From Celeribacter halophilus (GTDB lineage Bacteria > Pseudomonadota > Alphaproteobacteria > Rhodobacterales > Rhodobacteraceae), in the NCBI RefSeq assembly GCF_900114135.1, contig NZ_FORY01000017.1:1-64000 (forward strand): a DNA stretch of 64,000 nt, given 5' to 3'. The translations under genes and the position numbers were made by a program. Each line of letters begins with the position of its first letter. The stretch's first letter is position 1. The notes under the pieces were generated by a model that searched no databases, was not told the origin of the DNA, and saw only the letters and a list, made by a program, of their open reading frames with translations. Of this stretch, positions 16,197-26,797 are shown piece by piece.

Positions 16197-17676
16197 ATTT
16201 GTTATTTTTCAGCGGGATGATGACATATGGCACATCGCGGGTTTCTTCGTCCTCGAAACGATAGGGCAAGGTAACAGTATGCAAAGGGCCAAGTTCAGGA
16301 TCCAATGCTATCAGCCCATGCATCGCGAGCTTGGCCATGATGTTTTCCGGATTTGTGGTGCCGACCACGACAACATGCGTTAAATCCTCTGGAATTGTTC
16401 CGCCGGGATGGGATGGAAGAGCTGTCCATGACGGGCGCAGGAATTTAAGGTTTCCGGGAAAATAAAAATTAAAACTTATTACGGCTGGAGGCTTGGAGTT
16501 TTCAGGAAGGTCTTGTTCGATCGCTTGCGCAAGGGTCTCGATGTCCAGTGAGTCGCTGCCTGCCCCGCGTAGACGGGTGTCTGCTATTGCGACGATGATC
16601 AAAAGCGCAAGAGCGGCACAAAACCGGAAAAAATTACGCAAGATTCGTGGTGACAGTGTGGGTGTAACCCAAATCATCAGTCCGAAGGCCAGAGGAATCA
16701 GCAACGGAATGAGCCAACGGGCCTGCACGTCGGTGACACCGAAGCCGATTACTGGAAAGGCGATTGCAATAAGTCCCGTTATTCCGGAAGTGAGCATCCA
16801 GAGAGATAAGGTGGCGGGGCGTCCCGCCGCAAACATCTGGCGCCCAAAGGGCAGGCGTGTGGCGAGTAGTGTGAGTAGAAGCAGAGCAAGGGCCGCAAGC
16901 GTTTCGGCAAACATGGTTGCCACGCCCAGAAGCGGGGCAGGCAACGCATTGAAAGCTGGCGGGTGATAGAGAGTGTCCGCCGAGGAGACCGTCATCTCGA
17001 TATGGGTTACGGCCCAGAGCATTGGCAAGGCAAGAAGAGACGCGGCTACCAATACGGTTAGCCAGAGGTCCTTGCGCCAGAGCGCCTGACGGATGTCGGG
17101 GAAAAGCCCTGCTGTCAGGAGGAGAGGCAGGGGAAAAAGCCAATAATTGTATTTTGTAATGCCTCCCAGCCCCAGTGCGACACCAAGCAAGATCGCGTGG
17201 GACAGGAAGTGATCTCCCCTTCGTGCGGCGGCAATACGTCGAGCAAGGATATTCAGCGTCGCACCGATTAAGGCCAGCATTGCAATACTGTGTGATCCCG
17301 CGCGTTGACCTTCCCATGATACGTTCGGCAAGAGCAAAAGCGCCAGCGTTACGGCTATGGCTGTCCGCACAGGGAGGAGACGTCGAAAGCCATCAAATGT
17401 CAGAGCATAGGTGGCGAAGAGCAGGATATTTTTGGGTAAGGCGATTGCAAAAGTTGTGGGGCCGAACACATCAAAGGTGAACGCCTGAATCCAATTGTAG
17501 AGCGGCGTCTGAGGCCCATAACCAAGATGATACTCTTGCGCGAGAACGAACATTTCCGCCTCGTCGTATTCAAATGTGCCACCGAGCGCGGTGCGCAATA
17601 CGACGTGGACACTGAAATATGCGAGAAGAATAAGAAAGAAGGCTCTTGAGAGTTGGGTGTCCTCAGACGTCTGCAT
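16195..17676 (-). CDS. GT39-type membrane glycosyltransferase (ArnT/PMT-like)
   Basis: The 493-residue protein has about ten to twelve hydrophobic segments and, after the first, the conserved acidic motif EYDEAEM at about 36-42, the DE/DD signature of polyprenyl-phosphate-sugar dependent glycosyltransferases. It would move a sugar from a lipid carrier to a lipid or protein on the periplasmic side. The C-terminal part after the last helix is soluble (about 375-493). It is a paralogue of the gene just upstream (17692-19176); the two share the DEAEM, LGYGPQTPLYNW-like and GLGGITKYNYW-like blocks and are separated by 15 bases. The acceptor is unknown. Confidence 0.85.
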   Translation of the reverse strand: MQTSEDTQLSRAFFLILLAYFSVHVVLRTALGGTFEYDEAEMFVLAQEYHLGYGPQTPLYNWIQAFTFDVFGPTTFAIALPKNILLFATYALTFDGFRRLLPVRTAIAVTLALLLLPNVSWEGQRAGSHSIAMLALIGATLNILARRIAAARRGDHFLSHAILLGVALGLGGITKYNYWLFPLPLLLTAGLFPDIRQALWRKDLWLTVLVAASLLALPMLWAVTHIEMTVSSADTLYHPPAFNALPAPLLGVATMFAETLAALALLLLTLLATRLPFGRQMFAAGRPATLSLWMLTSGITGLIAIAFPVIGFGVTDVQARWLIPLLIPLAFGLMIWVTPTLSPRILRNFFRFCAALALLIIVAIADTRLRGAGSDSLDIETLAQAIEQDLPENSKPPAVISFNFYFPGNLKFLRPSWTALPSHPGGTIPEDLTHVVVVGTTNPENIMAKLAMHGLIALDPELGPLHTVTLPYRFEDEETRDVPYVIIPLKNNK

Positions 17677-17691
17677 GGTTACAGCTTTCTT

Positions 17692-19176
17692 TTATTGTGA
17701 GGTGCCGTAAAGCAGTCGGACCGGCAATGTACGTTCGCCGTGGAGAAAAGGAAGTGTGATCTGGTGCTCTTCGCCATAGTCTACATGGTCCGCAAAAGGC
17801 CAGCCGACTTGTGATGCGAGTTTCGACATATGGCTTCCCTTGCCTGCGGTGCGGCTCAGAAGCAAGATCTGCTTTGTTTGTTCGGATTTGGCATTTGCAG
17901 GCAGGTCCGGTCGAATGTTCCAGTCCGGACGGATGTGGGCCAGATTGCCGCCGATGTAGAAATCCGCGATGATCAGGGTGTCTTCCGGCAGGTTCATTTC
18001 TTCGATGAATTGGGCAAGCGGTTCAAAGTCAAGGTCGCGTCTTGCACCGTCCTTGTAGCGATCGAAGGTCAGGCCAACAAAGACCAACACAGCAAAGAGG
18101 CAGAGTGTGGTAAGGTAGCCAAGTGCTGCGCGTCGAGAGAGGCGGGGTGAGAGACGCAGGAAAAGGCCGACCACCACAGGCAAGACGATGGGCAGGAGCC
18201 AGCGTGGCGTGATATGGCCCACTTCTGCCAGCCAGACTGTTGTGAGGCCGATCACGGCGAGTATTGCTCCGGCTCTTAGAAACAGGATGGCGGGCCAGCG
18301 GGTGTCGACGGAGGCGGGACGCTTGCGTGAGGCGAGCCACAATATGACAGCAACAAGCGCAGGCAGGATCAAAAGCGCGGCAATGCCTTGGAAATAGAGG
18401 GGGACGCCCTCGGGAATAAGGCTATGAGCTGCTTCGGACAGGTCCATTTTTCCGACGGAGGATAGCGCGAGGTCCGGATTTTTGAACATCCACACATAGG
18501 GGCCAGCGACGACGACTGCGGCGATCACTGGTGCGATGAGCGCGCGCATCGAGAGCAGGCTCCGGCGCGCGTGTTCGATCGACAGGGACGCAAGCACCAG
18601 CCCGACAGGAATGGCCCAGAAGTTGTATTTGGCAATACCGCCCAGCCCCAGAGCCAGACCAAACAAAGCCCAATGCCGCAAATGACCGGTTTTCAGCGCC
18701 CAAAGAAAAGCCGCAATGCTTGCAGAGATTGTCGCAAGCAGCATGTTGGAATGGGTCGTTGCACGCTCCGCTTCCCAGGCAATATCCGGAATAAGGAACA
18801 GGGACAGAGCGGTCAGCGCGGCCACCCGTGCGGGGACAAAGGCGCGAAGCCCGACAAACAACAAGGCATAGGTGGACCAGAGCAGCAGGTTCTTGAGGAG
18901 GGACAGAGCGAAAAGGGTTTCCCCGAACACGGAAAACAGGATGGTCTGAAGCCAGTTATACAATGGGAGTTGCGGGCCATAGCCCCAACGCAGGCCCGGC
19001 GTCATCAACAACATTTCCGCTTCATCTGTTTCCAGTGCGCCGCCAAGGATCAGGCGCAGAGCCAGTTGTGCGAGAAAGTAGGCCGTAATCGCCAAGAAAA
19101 ACAGTCGCGTGACCTGTTGTGAGGTCCAAGTGCCGCTTGTCGGACTGCTGGCGCTGTTGGATGAGAAATCTGTCAT
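17692..19176 (-). CDS. GT39-type membrane glycosyltransferase, tandem paralogue
   Basis: The 494-residue protein has the same plan as its neighbour: an N-terminal helix, ETDEAEMLLM at about 43, WGYGPQLPLYNWLQ, GLGGIAKYNFW, many membrane segments, then a soluble C-terminal domain. The same class of lipid-linked sugar transfer is expected. A TTG at 19206 opens the frame further, but the ATG at 19176 (MTDFSSN) matches the paralogue in length and has GAGAG upstream, so I chose it. The pair probably arose by tandem duplication and forms one transcription unit. Confidence 0.85.
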   Translation of the reverse strand: MTDFSSNSASSPTSGTWTSQQVTRLFFLAITAYFLAQLALRLILGGALETDEAEMLLMTPGLRWGYGPQLPLYNWLQTILFSVFGETLFALSLLKNLLLWSTYALLFVGLRAFVPARVAALTALSLFLIPDIAWEAERATTHSNMLLATISASIAAFLWALKTGHLRHWALFGLALGLGGIAKYNFWAIPVGLVLASLSIEHARRSLLSMRALIAPVIAAVVVAGPYVWMFKNPDLALSSVGKMDLSEAAHSLIPEGVPLYFQGIAALLILPALVAVILWLASRKRPASVDTRWPAILFLRAGAILAVIGLTTVWLAEVGHITPRWLLPIVLPVVVGLFLRLSPRLSRRAALGYLTTLCLFAVLVFVGLTFDRYKDGARRDLDFEPLAQFIEEMNLPEDTLIIADFYIGGNLAHIRPDWNIRPDLPANAKSEQTKQILLLSRTAGKGSHMSKLASQVGWPFADHVDYGEEHQITLPFLHGERTLPVRLLYGTSQ

Positions 19177-19319
19177 GGGGGCTCTCTCGGAGGTTTCTGA
19201 GAACAACCTACTGTGTTTTGCACGAAACCTGAATCCCTGATGTCAGGCAGTTCTCACGAAATCTCCGCGCCCCAAGTACGGGACGCGGATGCCGTTCTGT
19301 GCGGATAGATTCCGTTCGA

Positions 19320-20021
19320 TTACTCAGGCCGCGGGGGAATGTTCTTTGCTTTTGCAACGGCAGGTCGCGCGTAGAAGCGTTCGACATAGGCCGGCACGTT
19401 TTTCAGGTCGTTATAGCCGAGAACCTCTTTTGCGCCATAGAAATCCAGCGCGTTGAGCCATGGTGCGATGGCTATGTCTGCGATGGAATACGCATCCATA
19501 ATCCAATCGCGCCCCTCAAGGCGTTGCTCCAAGACGTTCAGAAGGCGTTTGGCTTCGTTGATATAGCGGTCGCGTGCTGTGGGGTCTTCCATCTTTGCGC
19601 CAGCGAACTTGTAGAAAAAGCCGAGCTGACCGAACATTGGCCCGACGCCGCCCATCTGGAACATCAGCCACTGGAGGGTCTCGTAGCGGGTTTTCGAATC
19701 AGTTGAGAGGAACTTCCCGGTTTTTTCTGCGAGGTAGATCAGGATGGCACCGGATTCGAACAATTCGATCTGTGCGCCACCCGGCCCGTTCGGGTCGATA
19801 ATTGCCGGTATTTTGTTGTTCGGGTTGAGCGCGAGAAATTCGGGGCTTTTGACATCCGAATCCGAGAGGGTCACCAGATGAGCCTCGTAGTCGAGCCCCA
19901 TTTCTTCAAGCGCGATAGAGACCTTAACCCCGTTCGGTGTGGGAAAGGAGTAGAGTTGGATTTTCTCGGGAAATTGTGCGGGCCAGCGTTTGGTGATGGG
20001 GTGATTGACTGAATTTGACAT
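19320..20021 (-). CDS. Glutathione S-transferase, YfcG/YghU (nu-class) type
   Basis: The 233-residue protein has an N-terminal thioredoxin-like domain with IQLYSFPTPNGVKVSIALEEMGL (about 21-43), NPNNKIPAIIDP and ELFESGAILIYLAEKTGK, then an all-helical C-terminal domain (QWLMFQMGGVGPMFGQLGFF). The TPNG pattern in place of a catalytic Ser/Tyr/Cys is typical of YfcG/YghU disulfide-bond oxidoreductases, which bind two glutathiones. It is divergent from mscL. Its physiological substrate is not shown by the context. Confidence 0.88.
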   Translation of the reverse strand: MSNSVNHPITKRWPAQFPEKIQLYSFPTPNGVKVSIALEEMGLDYEAHLVTLSDSDVKSPEFLALNPNNKIPAIIDPNGPGGAQIELFESGAILIYLAEKTGKFLSTDSKTRYETLQWLMFQMGGVGPMFGQLGFFYKFAGAKMEDPTARDRYINEAKRLLNVLEQRLEGRDWIMDAYSIADIAIAPWLNALDFYGAKEVLGYNDLKNVPAYVERFYARPAVAKAKNIPPRPE

Positions 20022-20187
20022 GAAAGCTCCGGGGATAAAAACAGGTGATTTCCCCTAAAATAGCGCTTTGCTTCTGCGAAAAAACAGGTAGGCATGTGCA
20101 AGGTTGCGGAGCGCACTGTGCGCCAAATGGTTTCAAAGCGCTTGCAATCAGGGGGGCAGGCCCCAAGGGACAAAAGAGGGAAAGAAA

Positions 20188-20622
20188 ATGCTCAAAGAGT
20201 TCAAAGATTTTATCGCCAAAGGCAATGTCATGGACATGGCTGTTGGTATCATCGTCGGTGCGGCCTTCACCGCCATCGTTAAATCCATGGTTGCGGATCT
20301 GATCAACCCGATCATCGGCGTCTTCACCGGTGGCTTGGATTTCACCAACCGTTACGTTGTGATTTCGGGTGAAGTGGCTCCGGGCACTTCGCTGGAAGCA
20401 GCACGCGAAGCAGGCGCGTCTCTGTTCGCTTACGGCTCGTTCATCATGGCCGTGATCAACTTCCTGATCATTGCTTTGGTGGTCTTCTTGTTGGTGCGCT
20501 ATGTCAACAAGGTGAAAGAAGCTGCCGAATCCAAAGAGGAGGAAGCACCCGCCGTCGAGGAGCCCAAAGGGCCGACCGAGTTGGAAGTGCTTTTGGAAAT
20601 CCGCGACTCGCTCAAGAAGTGA
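20188..20622 (+). CDS. mscL: Large-conductance mechanosensitive channel
   Basis: MscL opens under membrane tension to release solutes during hypo-osmotic shock. The 144-residue protein starts [27 protein letters not shown] (first membrane helix), has a periplasmic loop (about 45-75) and a second helix ([19 protein letters not shown]), followed by an acidic tail ending in [13 protein letters not shown]. The ATG at 20188 has GAGGGAAA upstream; the frame is open from 20104 without support. A terminator follows. Confidence 0.97.
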   Translation: MLKEFKDFIAKGNVMDMAVGIIVGAAFTAIVKSMVADLINPIIGVFTGGLDFTNRYVVISGEVAPGTSLEAAREAGASLFAYGSFIMAVINFLIIALVVFLLVRYVNKVKEAAESKEEEAPAVEEPKGPTELEVLLEIRDSLKK

Positions 20623-20646
20623 GAGCGTTGAGATTTTGAAAAAACG

Positions 20647-20676
20647 GCCCGTTGGAGTGATCCAGCGGGCTTTTTT
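20647..20676 (+). terminator. Intrinsic terminator after mscL
   Basis: A 10-bp stem with one G-T wobble (20647-20656/20661-20670), a 4-nt loop and six T residues, 25 bases after the mscL stop. Confidence 0.9.
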
Positions 20677-20814
20677 GCTGGACCAAAGACGTTCCGGCTG
20701 GGCCATACATTTGTCATACGCGACGCAGACATGTTTCCGACGCGGCTTGCCGAAAAAGATCATTCGTGGGACATTGTTGCGAATATTCGGCTCTGAACGG
20801 GAGAGGTGTGCGCA

Positions 20815-21273
20815 ATGATCAAGATGGATGACACAGACCGCCGCATCTTGCGGATTTTGCAGCGGCGAGGGCGGATTTCAAACGCTGATCTGGCGCAAGA
20901 GGCCAATGTCTCAAGCTCGGCCTGTCATCGTCGGGTGCAGCGACTGGAGACGGAGGGCATTATCCGTGATTATGTGGCGCTGCTCGATCCTCGTCACCTG
21001 GATCGTCGCGCGACCGTTTTTGTCGAGGTGACGCTCAACAGTCAGGCGGATGATATTTTGGCGGCTTTCGAGAAGGCCGTGAAAAATATGCCTGATGTGC
21101 TCGAATGTCATCTGATGGCGGGCAAAGCGGATTATATCCTTAAGGTCGTATCCGCCGACACCGATCATTTTGCCGAGGTGCATCGCCAGCTTGTTCGCTT
21201 GCCCGGCGTGCAGACCATGCAATCTTCCTTTGCCATGCGCACGGTGTTCAAAACCACGGCGCTTCCCGTTTGA
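20815..21273 (+). CDS. Lrp/AsnC-family transcriptional regulator
   Basis: The 152-residue protein has an N-terminal winged helix-turn-helix (MDDTDRRILRILQRRGRISNADLAQEANVS, then CHRRVQRLE) and a C-terminal RAM ligand-binding domain (VFVEVTLN, DVLECHLMAGKADYILKVV, VQTMQSSFAMRTV). Such regulators sense amino acids and act as octamers. The ATG at 20815 has GGGAGAGG upstream; a GTG at 20806 is a weaker option. It lies between mscL and a Fis-type regulator in the same direction; its target is not evident. Confidence 0.92.
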   Translation: MIKMDDTDRRILRILQRRGRISNADLAQEANVSSSACHRRVQRLETEGIIRDYVALLDPRHLDRRATVFVEVTLNSQADDILAAFEKAVKNMPDVLECHLMAGKADYILKVVSADTDHFAEVHRQLVRLPGVQTMQSSFAMRTVFKTTALPV

Positions 21274-21383
21274 TCCTTTCATTGAGACCGCCAATGCAAC
21301 GAGGTCACGACACCGCGATTTGGCGATTGGGCCTTCCCTATGGTAAGGCTTATCGCCGTCGCGTTTGGGAGGAGGCGACTTAG

Positions 21384-22340
21384 ATGAGCAAAAGTCACGC
21401 AGATTACATCATTTCTACCGTCGAATCGGATCACGTCGGGACACGTCTGACGGCCAGTTGGCGTCGCTCTATGGTGAAACATGGGCTGGACCCGACCCGA
21501 ACACCTGCGCCGAAGCGGTTTTCCGACATGGAAATACAGGAACGCCGCGCGCGGCTTGGAGGGTTCATGGACCTTGCAACGCCACAGCTTGACCATCTGT
21601 TCCAGATGGTCGGAAACACGGGCTGTTCCGTTTTGATGACGGATCGGGACGGGGTCATTCTCGATCAGCGCTCCAAGGATGCCGACAGTGATACGTTTCA
21701 GGACTGGGGCCTGTGGGCGGGCTTCGACTGGTCTGAGAAATCCGAGGGCACCAACGGGATCGGAACCTGCATCGCGGAGGCGCGCAGCCTCATCATTCAC
21801 CGTGACGAACATTTCATGAGCCGGAACACGGTCATGTCCTGTATGGATGCGCCGATTTTCGGGCCGGACGGAGAGTTGATCGCAGCGCTTGATGTGTCCT
21901 CTTGTCGTGCGGACCAGACGGAGGCCTATACTCGGCTGATCTCTGGCGTTGTGGCGCAAACCGCCAAACAGATCGAGACGGAGGCATTCCGCGCCGCGTT
22001 CCCGAAGGCACGGATCATCACCGGTCCCGAAGAGCGGCCCGAAGGGGCGGTTCTTCTTGCGGTGGATCAGGATGATCTGATCGTGGGCGCGACCCGCGCT
22101 GCGCGGCGGGCCTTCGGCTTGGGGCTTGGTGGCAAGATTGACCCACGTCCGGCTTCGGACATTCTGGGACGGGATTCGACGAGTTCCGCGCTGGAACGCG
22201 CCGAGCGGGCGGCGCTCAAACGCGCGATTGCGCGGGCGGGCGGCAATATGTCGGCGGCGGCGCGTGAGCTGGGGATTGGTCGCGCGACCCTCTATCGCCG
22301 GATGAAACGTCTCGGAATTGGTGAAAACGGCGAAAACTGA
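21384..22340 (+). CDS. AcoR-like GAF/Fis regulator lacking the AAA+ domain
   Basis: The 318-residue protein resembles the sensory and DNA-binding parts of acetoin-type regulators: the N-terminal SWRRSMVKHGLDPTR, a GAF-like domain (about 65-190, with GCSVLMTDRDG, EGTNGIGTCIAE and FMSRNTVMSCMDAPIFGPDG), and a C-terminal Fis-type helix-turn-helix (about 270-312, NMSAAARELGIGRATLYRRMKR). The central sigma-54-interacting AAA+ ATPase domain is missing: about 80 residues of unrelated linker join GAF to HTH. It therefore cannot activate sigma-54 promoters in the usual way. A perfect palindrome and an aldehyde dehydrogenase gene follow directly, which makes it the likely regulator of that gene. Confidence 0.9.
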   Translation: MSKSHADYIISTVESDHVGTRLTASWRRSMVKHGLDPTRTPAPKRFSDMEIQERRARLGGFMDLATPQLDHLFQMVGNTGCSVLMTDRDGVILDQRSKDADSDTFQDWGLWAGFDWSEKSEGTNGIGTCIAEARSLIIHRDEHFMSRNTVMSCMDAPIFGPDGELIAALDVSSCRADQTEAYTRLISGVVAQTAKQIETEAFRAAFPKARIITGPEERPEGAVLLAVDQDDLIVGATRAARRAFGLGLGGKIDPRPASDILGRDSTSSALERAERAALKRAIARAGGNMSAAARELGIGRATLYRRMKRLGIGENGEN

Positions 22341-22347
22341 GGCCACC

Positions 22348-22365
22348 TGTCTCAGGGGTGAGACA
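22348..22365. promoter_or_regulatory. Perfect palindromic operator upstream of the aldehyde dehydrogenase
   Basis: TGTCTCA-GGGG-TGAGACA is a perfect 7-bp inverted repeat eight bases after the regulator stop and about 110 bases before the dehydrogenase start. Fis-type domains bind such dyads as dimers, so I infer this is the binding site of the adjacent AcoR-like protein. No sigma-54 -24/-12 promoter was recognised in 22366-22475. Confidence 0.7.
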
Positions 22366-22475
22366 TTGCTGCGCTGCGGCTAGGTGACTCGGGGGTGACC
22401 GGATTTCTGCGAGCGGTCAAGTTTCTCTCATAGGCTGGCGTGGAGGACGTCATGCCGACTATGAGGAGGAAATTC

Positions 22476-23996
<1,521 letters not shown>

Positions 23997-24014
23997 GTTC
24001 CGCCCAACTTCATA

Positions 24015-24094
24015 AAGCCCTTTACGGGCTTGTCTTGGGGCATATACGCATTCCTCTCCCTCCCCCCTGAGTTGCGTATATGCCCCGTTTTTTT
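24015..24094 (+). terminator. Two hairpins, the second a strong terminator, between dehydrogenase and DUF779 genes
   Basis: A 6-bp stem (24015-24020/24026-24031) is followed by a perfect 14-bp stem (24037-24050/24073-24086) with a pyrimidine-rich 22-nt loop and a long T-run. It lies only about 15 bases before the DUF779 start, so read-through into that gene should be limited. Confidence 0.88.
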
Positions 24095-24108
24095 GAAAGC
24101 AGGATAGA

Positions 24109-24477
24109 ATGCCTCTTGATCGTGTTACGATGACTGATGCCGCCCGTGCCCTCCTTGCCGAGATTGTTGCCGAGTATGGCCCCGTGATGTTTGTGCAATC
24201 GGGGGGCTGTTGTGATGGCTCTTCGCCCATGTGTTTTAAAGAGGGTGACTATATGATCGGGGCTCGGGATATAAAGCTTGGTGAGGTCGAGGGGGCGCCC
24301 GTGTGGATTTCCGAGAGCTTGTTCGAGATATGGAAACATAGCCAGATGATTCTGGATGCCGGGCCGGGCAATGGCGCGGGATTCTCTTTGGACACCGGGC
24401 GCGGCGCCTGTTTTTTGTCCAGAGCACGGGTGTTTACGGATGAGGAATGGGCGGAATTTGAGCCGACCGAGGCCTGA
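24109..24477 (+). CDS. DUF779 domain protein
   Basis: DUF779 proteins are small and almost always encoded beside aldehyde dehydrogenases; their role is unknown. The 122-residue product has the conserved cysteine cluster SGGCCDGSSPMC (Cys34, Cys35, Cys42), then WISESLFEIWKHSQMILDAGPG and a further Cys in RGACFLSR. The cysteines suggest metal or thiol chemistry linked to aldehyde handling; this is inference. The dehydrogenase gene upstream is separated from it by a strong terminator. Confidence 0.92.
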   Translation: MPLDRVTMTDAARALLAEIVAEYGPVMFVQSGGCCDGSSPMCFKEGDYMIGARDIKLGEVEGAPVWISESLFEIWKHSQMILDAGPGNGAGFSLDTGRGACFLSRARVFTDEEWAEFEPTEA

Positions 24478-24707
24478 ACAGTATTGCACAACGCGCCTTT
24501 CCGTGCGTTAACCTTTGTCTCATGAACCTGAATGCTCGATCTGAATGCTGGATCGGACGTATTTAGGGATTTCATTCTGGCGTGAGCCTTCGCATGTTCG
24601 GCAGATTGTCGGGCATGTCGATTTCTATGCTGTGGACTCTTGTCGAAAAATCCGGTAGACAATCATATCTTGCGCCTGAATTTAGGCGCCCTAACGGAAT
24701 TCCCTTT

Positions 24708-26618
24708 ATGCTGACCCCCCTATCCGACGCGCTTGCCGAGCGTGGCTATGACACTCTGACCGACGTTCAAACGGCCGTCACCGCACCCGAGCTTGCTCAG
24801 GCCGATTTGCTGGTTTCCGCCCAGACGGGGTCCGGCAAGACCGTGGGCTTTGGTCTTGCCATTGCGCCAACGCTTTTGGGGGAAGCCGAACGCTTTGACC
24901 ACGCAGGTAGCCCTTTGGCGCTTGTTGTAGCGCCGACACGCGAGCTTGCGATGCAGGTCAGCCGCGAATTGATGTGGCTTTATGCCAAAACCGGCGCGCG
25001 GGTAGCGACCTGTATCGGCGGTATGGACGCCCGCACCGAGCGTCGGGCTTTGGAACGTGGTGCGCATATTGTTGTGGGCACGCCCGGACGCCTGCGCGAT
25101 CATATCACGCGCGGCGCGCTGGATTTGTCGAGCATTCGCGCCATTGTTCTTGATGAAGCCGACGAGATGCTTGATCTCGGCTTTCGCGAAGATCTTGAGT
25201 TCATGTTGGGCGAAGCGCCCGAAGATCGTCGCACGCTCCTGTTCTCGGCAACCGTGTCCAAATCCATCAGCCATATCGCCAAGACCTATCAACGCGATGC
25301 TGTGCGTGTCGCAACGGTTTCGGAAAAGAGTCAGCACGCAGATATCTCTTATGAGGTCATCCAGTGTGCGCCGCGTGATTCCGAACATGCGATCATCAAC
25401 CTGCTGCGGTTTCACGACAGCCAGACCTCGATCGTGTTTGCAAACACCCGCGCCGCAGTGGCGCGTCTGACGGCACGGTTTGCCAATCGCGGGTTCTCTG
25501 TGGTGAGCCTGTCGGGCGAGCTGTCTCAGGACGAGCGTTCCCATGCGCTTCAGGCGTTGCGTGACGGTCGGGCCCGTGTCTGTGTGGCCACTGATGTGGC
25601 GGCGCGCGGGATTGACCTGCCCAATCTGGAACTGGTGATCCATGCCGATTTGCCGACCAATACCGAGGGGCTTTTGCACCGTTCGGGTCGGACAGGTCGT
25701 GCCGGACGAAAAGGCACCTCGGTTCTGATCGCGCCGGATAACGTGGCAAAGAAAGCTGCGCGCCTGTTGAAATGGGCGAAAATTGACGCCGAGTGGAAAC
25801 ATGCGCCGACGGCGGAAGACATCCTTGCGCTTGACGAAAGCCGGATCATGGAAGATGCGGCTTGGGCAGAGGAGTTGAGTGACTCTGATACGGCTTTTGC
25901 TGCGAAATTGCTGGAGCGTTACAGCCCCGAACAGGTTGCTGTCGCTTGCTTGCGTCTCTATCGCGCAGGTCTGTCCGCACCCGAAGAGTTGAATGTCCAT
26001 ACGGCAAAACGTCCGCAAGACCCGCGTGCAGAATTTGGCCCTTCGGCATGGATTTCCCTGTCGGTGGGGCGCACCCAGCGGGCAGAGCCGCGTTGGCTGC
26101 TGCCGCTTTTGTGTCGTGCAGGCAATCTGGAAAAGACCCAGATCGGCAAGATTCGCATGGAAGACAACGAGACCTATGTGGAGCTGAAAGAGTCCGCTTT
26201 GGCTGGCTTCCTCGACCATATTGGGCCGAAAGCGCAACTCGAAGGCGAGATCACGGTCAAGCCACTCGCGGGGGCGCCGGAATTTTCGCAACATCGCAAT
26301 CCTGCGGGGCGACCGGGAAAAGGCGGGCCGAAGAAACGGTTCGACAAGCCGCGTGGCAACACGTCTTCCAAGGAGTTTCTGGACGGTCAGGACCGCCCGA
26401 AGAAACCCTATGAGAAAAAACCGCACAAAGAACGCGACGAGGCCACCCATTCCGCAGCCAAACCACGCAAGCCGCGTGAGGGTGCCGCTGGAAAGCCGAA
26501 GGCAAAGTTTGAAAAGCCGAAATTCGACCGTTCCAAACCGGGCGGCAAAAAGCCCCATCGCAAAGGTGCCAAAACGCCTGTGCGTGGCGGAGACGCCAAG
26601 CCTTCGCGCAAAGGCTGA
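24708..26618 (+). CDS. DEAD-box RNA helicase with DbpA-type domain and basic tail
   Basis: The 636-residue protein is an ATP-dependent RNA helicase, probably in ribosome assembly or RNA decay. It has motif I (SAQTGSGKT, 37-45), PTREL, TPGR, DEAD (VLDEADEMLD), SAT, the second RecA domain with ARGIDLP and HRSGRTGRAG, and a DbpA-like RNA-binding domain at about 480-560 (WISLSVGRTQRAEPRWLLPLLC). The last 85 or so residues are a Lys/Pro/Gly/Arg-rich tail for non-specific RNA contact. The ATG at 24708 matches the family start; the frame extends upstream to 24582 without family similarity. Confidence 0.93.
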   Translation: MLTPLSDALAERGYDTLTDVQTAVTAPELAQADLLVSAQTGSGKTVGFGLAIAPTLLGEAERFDHAGSPLALVVAPTRELAMQVSRELMWLYAKTGARVATCIGGMDARTERRALERGAHIVVGTPGRLRDHITRGALDLSSIRAIVLDEADEMLDLGFREDLEFMLGEAPEDRRTLLFSATVSKSISHIAKTYQRDAVRVATVSEKSQHADISYEVIQCAPRDSEHAIINLLRFHDSQTSIVFANTRAAVARLTARFANRGFSVVSLSGELSQDERSHALQALRDGRARVCVATDVAARGIDLPNLELVIHADLPTNTEGLLHRSGRTGRAGRKGTSVLIAPDNVAKKAARLLKWAKIDAEWKHAPTAEDILALDESRIMEDAAWAEELSDSDTAFAAKLLERYSPEQVAVACLRLYRAGLSAPEELNVHTAKRPQDPRAEFGPSAWISLSVGRTQRAEPRWLLPLLCRAGNLEKTQIGKIRMEDNETYVELKESALAGFLDHIGPKAQLEGEITVKPLAGAPEFSQHRNPAGRPGKGGPKKRFDKPRGNTSSKEFLDGQDRPKKPYEKKPHKERDEATHSAAKPRKPREGAAGKPKAKFEKPKFDRSKPGGKKPHRKGAKTPVRGGDAKPSRKG

Positions 26619-26710
26619 GTAGGTCCCTTGGCTGTTACGCGTTTCGCGAAAATCTGTGTCTCAGGTTTCCCGTGAAACACGTCGGTACAAAGACGTAGAT
26701 GACAAAAACA

Positions 26711-26745
26711 AACCCCCGGAGCTTTCGCTTCCGGGGGTTGTATTT
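26711..26745. terminator. Bidirectional terminator between helicase and rpsU
   Basis: A 10-bp stem (26711-26720/26730-26739) with a 9-nt loop has an A-rich left flank and a T-rich right flank. It can serve both the helicase gene and the convergent rpsU gene. Confidence 0.9.
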
Positions 26746-26797
26746 TTATATGTCTCACATCACGCAAAGTCATGTGGGACGGTTCGAAACGTCGAAC

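Noticed and set aside
22366-22475. Sigma-54 promoter for the aldehyde dehydrogenase
   Set aside because: No GG/GC pair with the right spacing was seen, and the adjacent regulator lacks the AAA+ domain.
24720-26558. Open frame of 612 codons antisense to the DEAD-box helicase
   Set aside because: Shadow caused by third-position GC bias.
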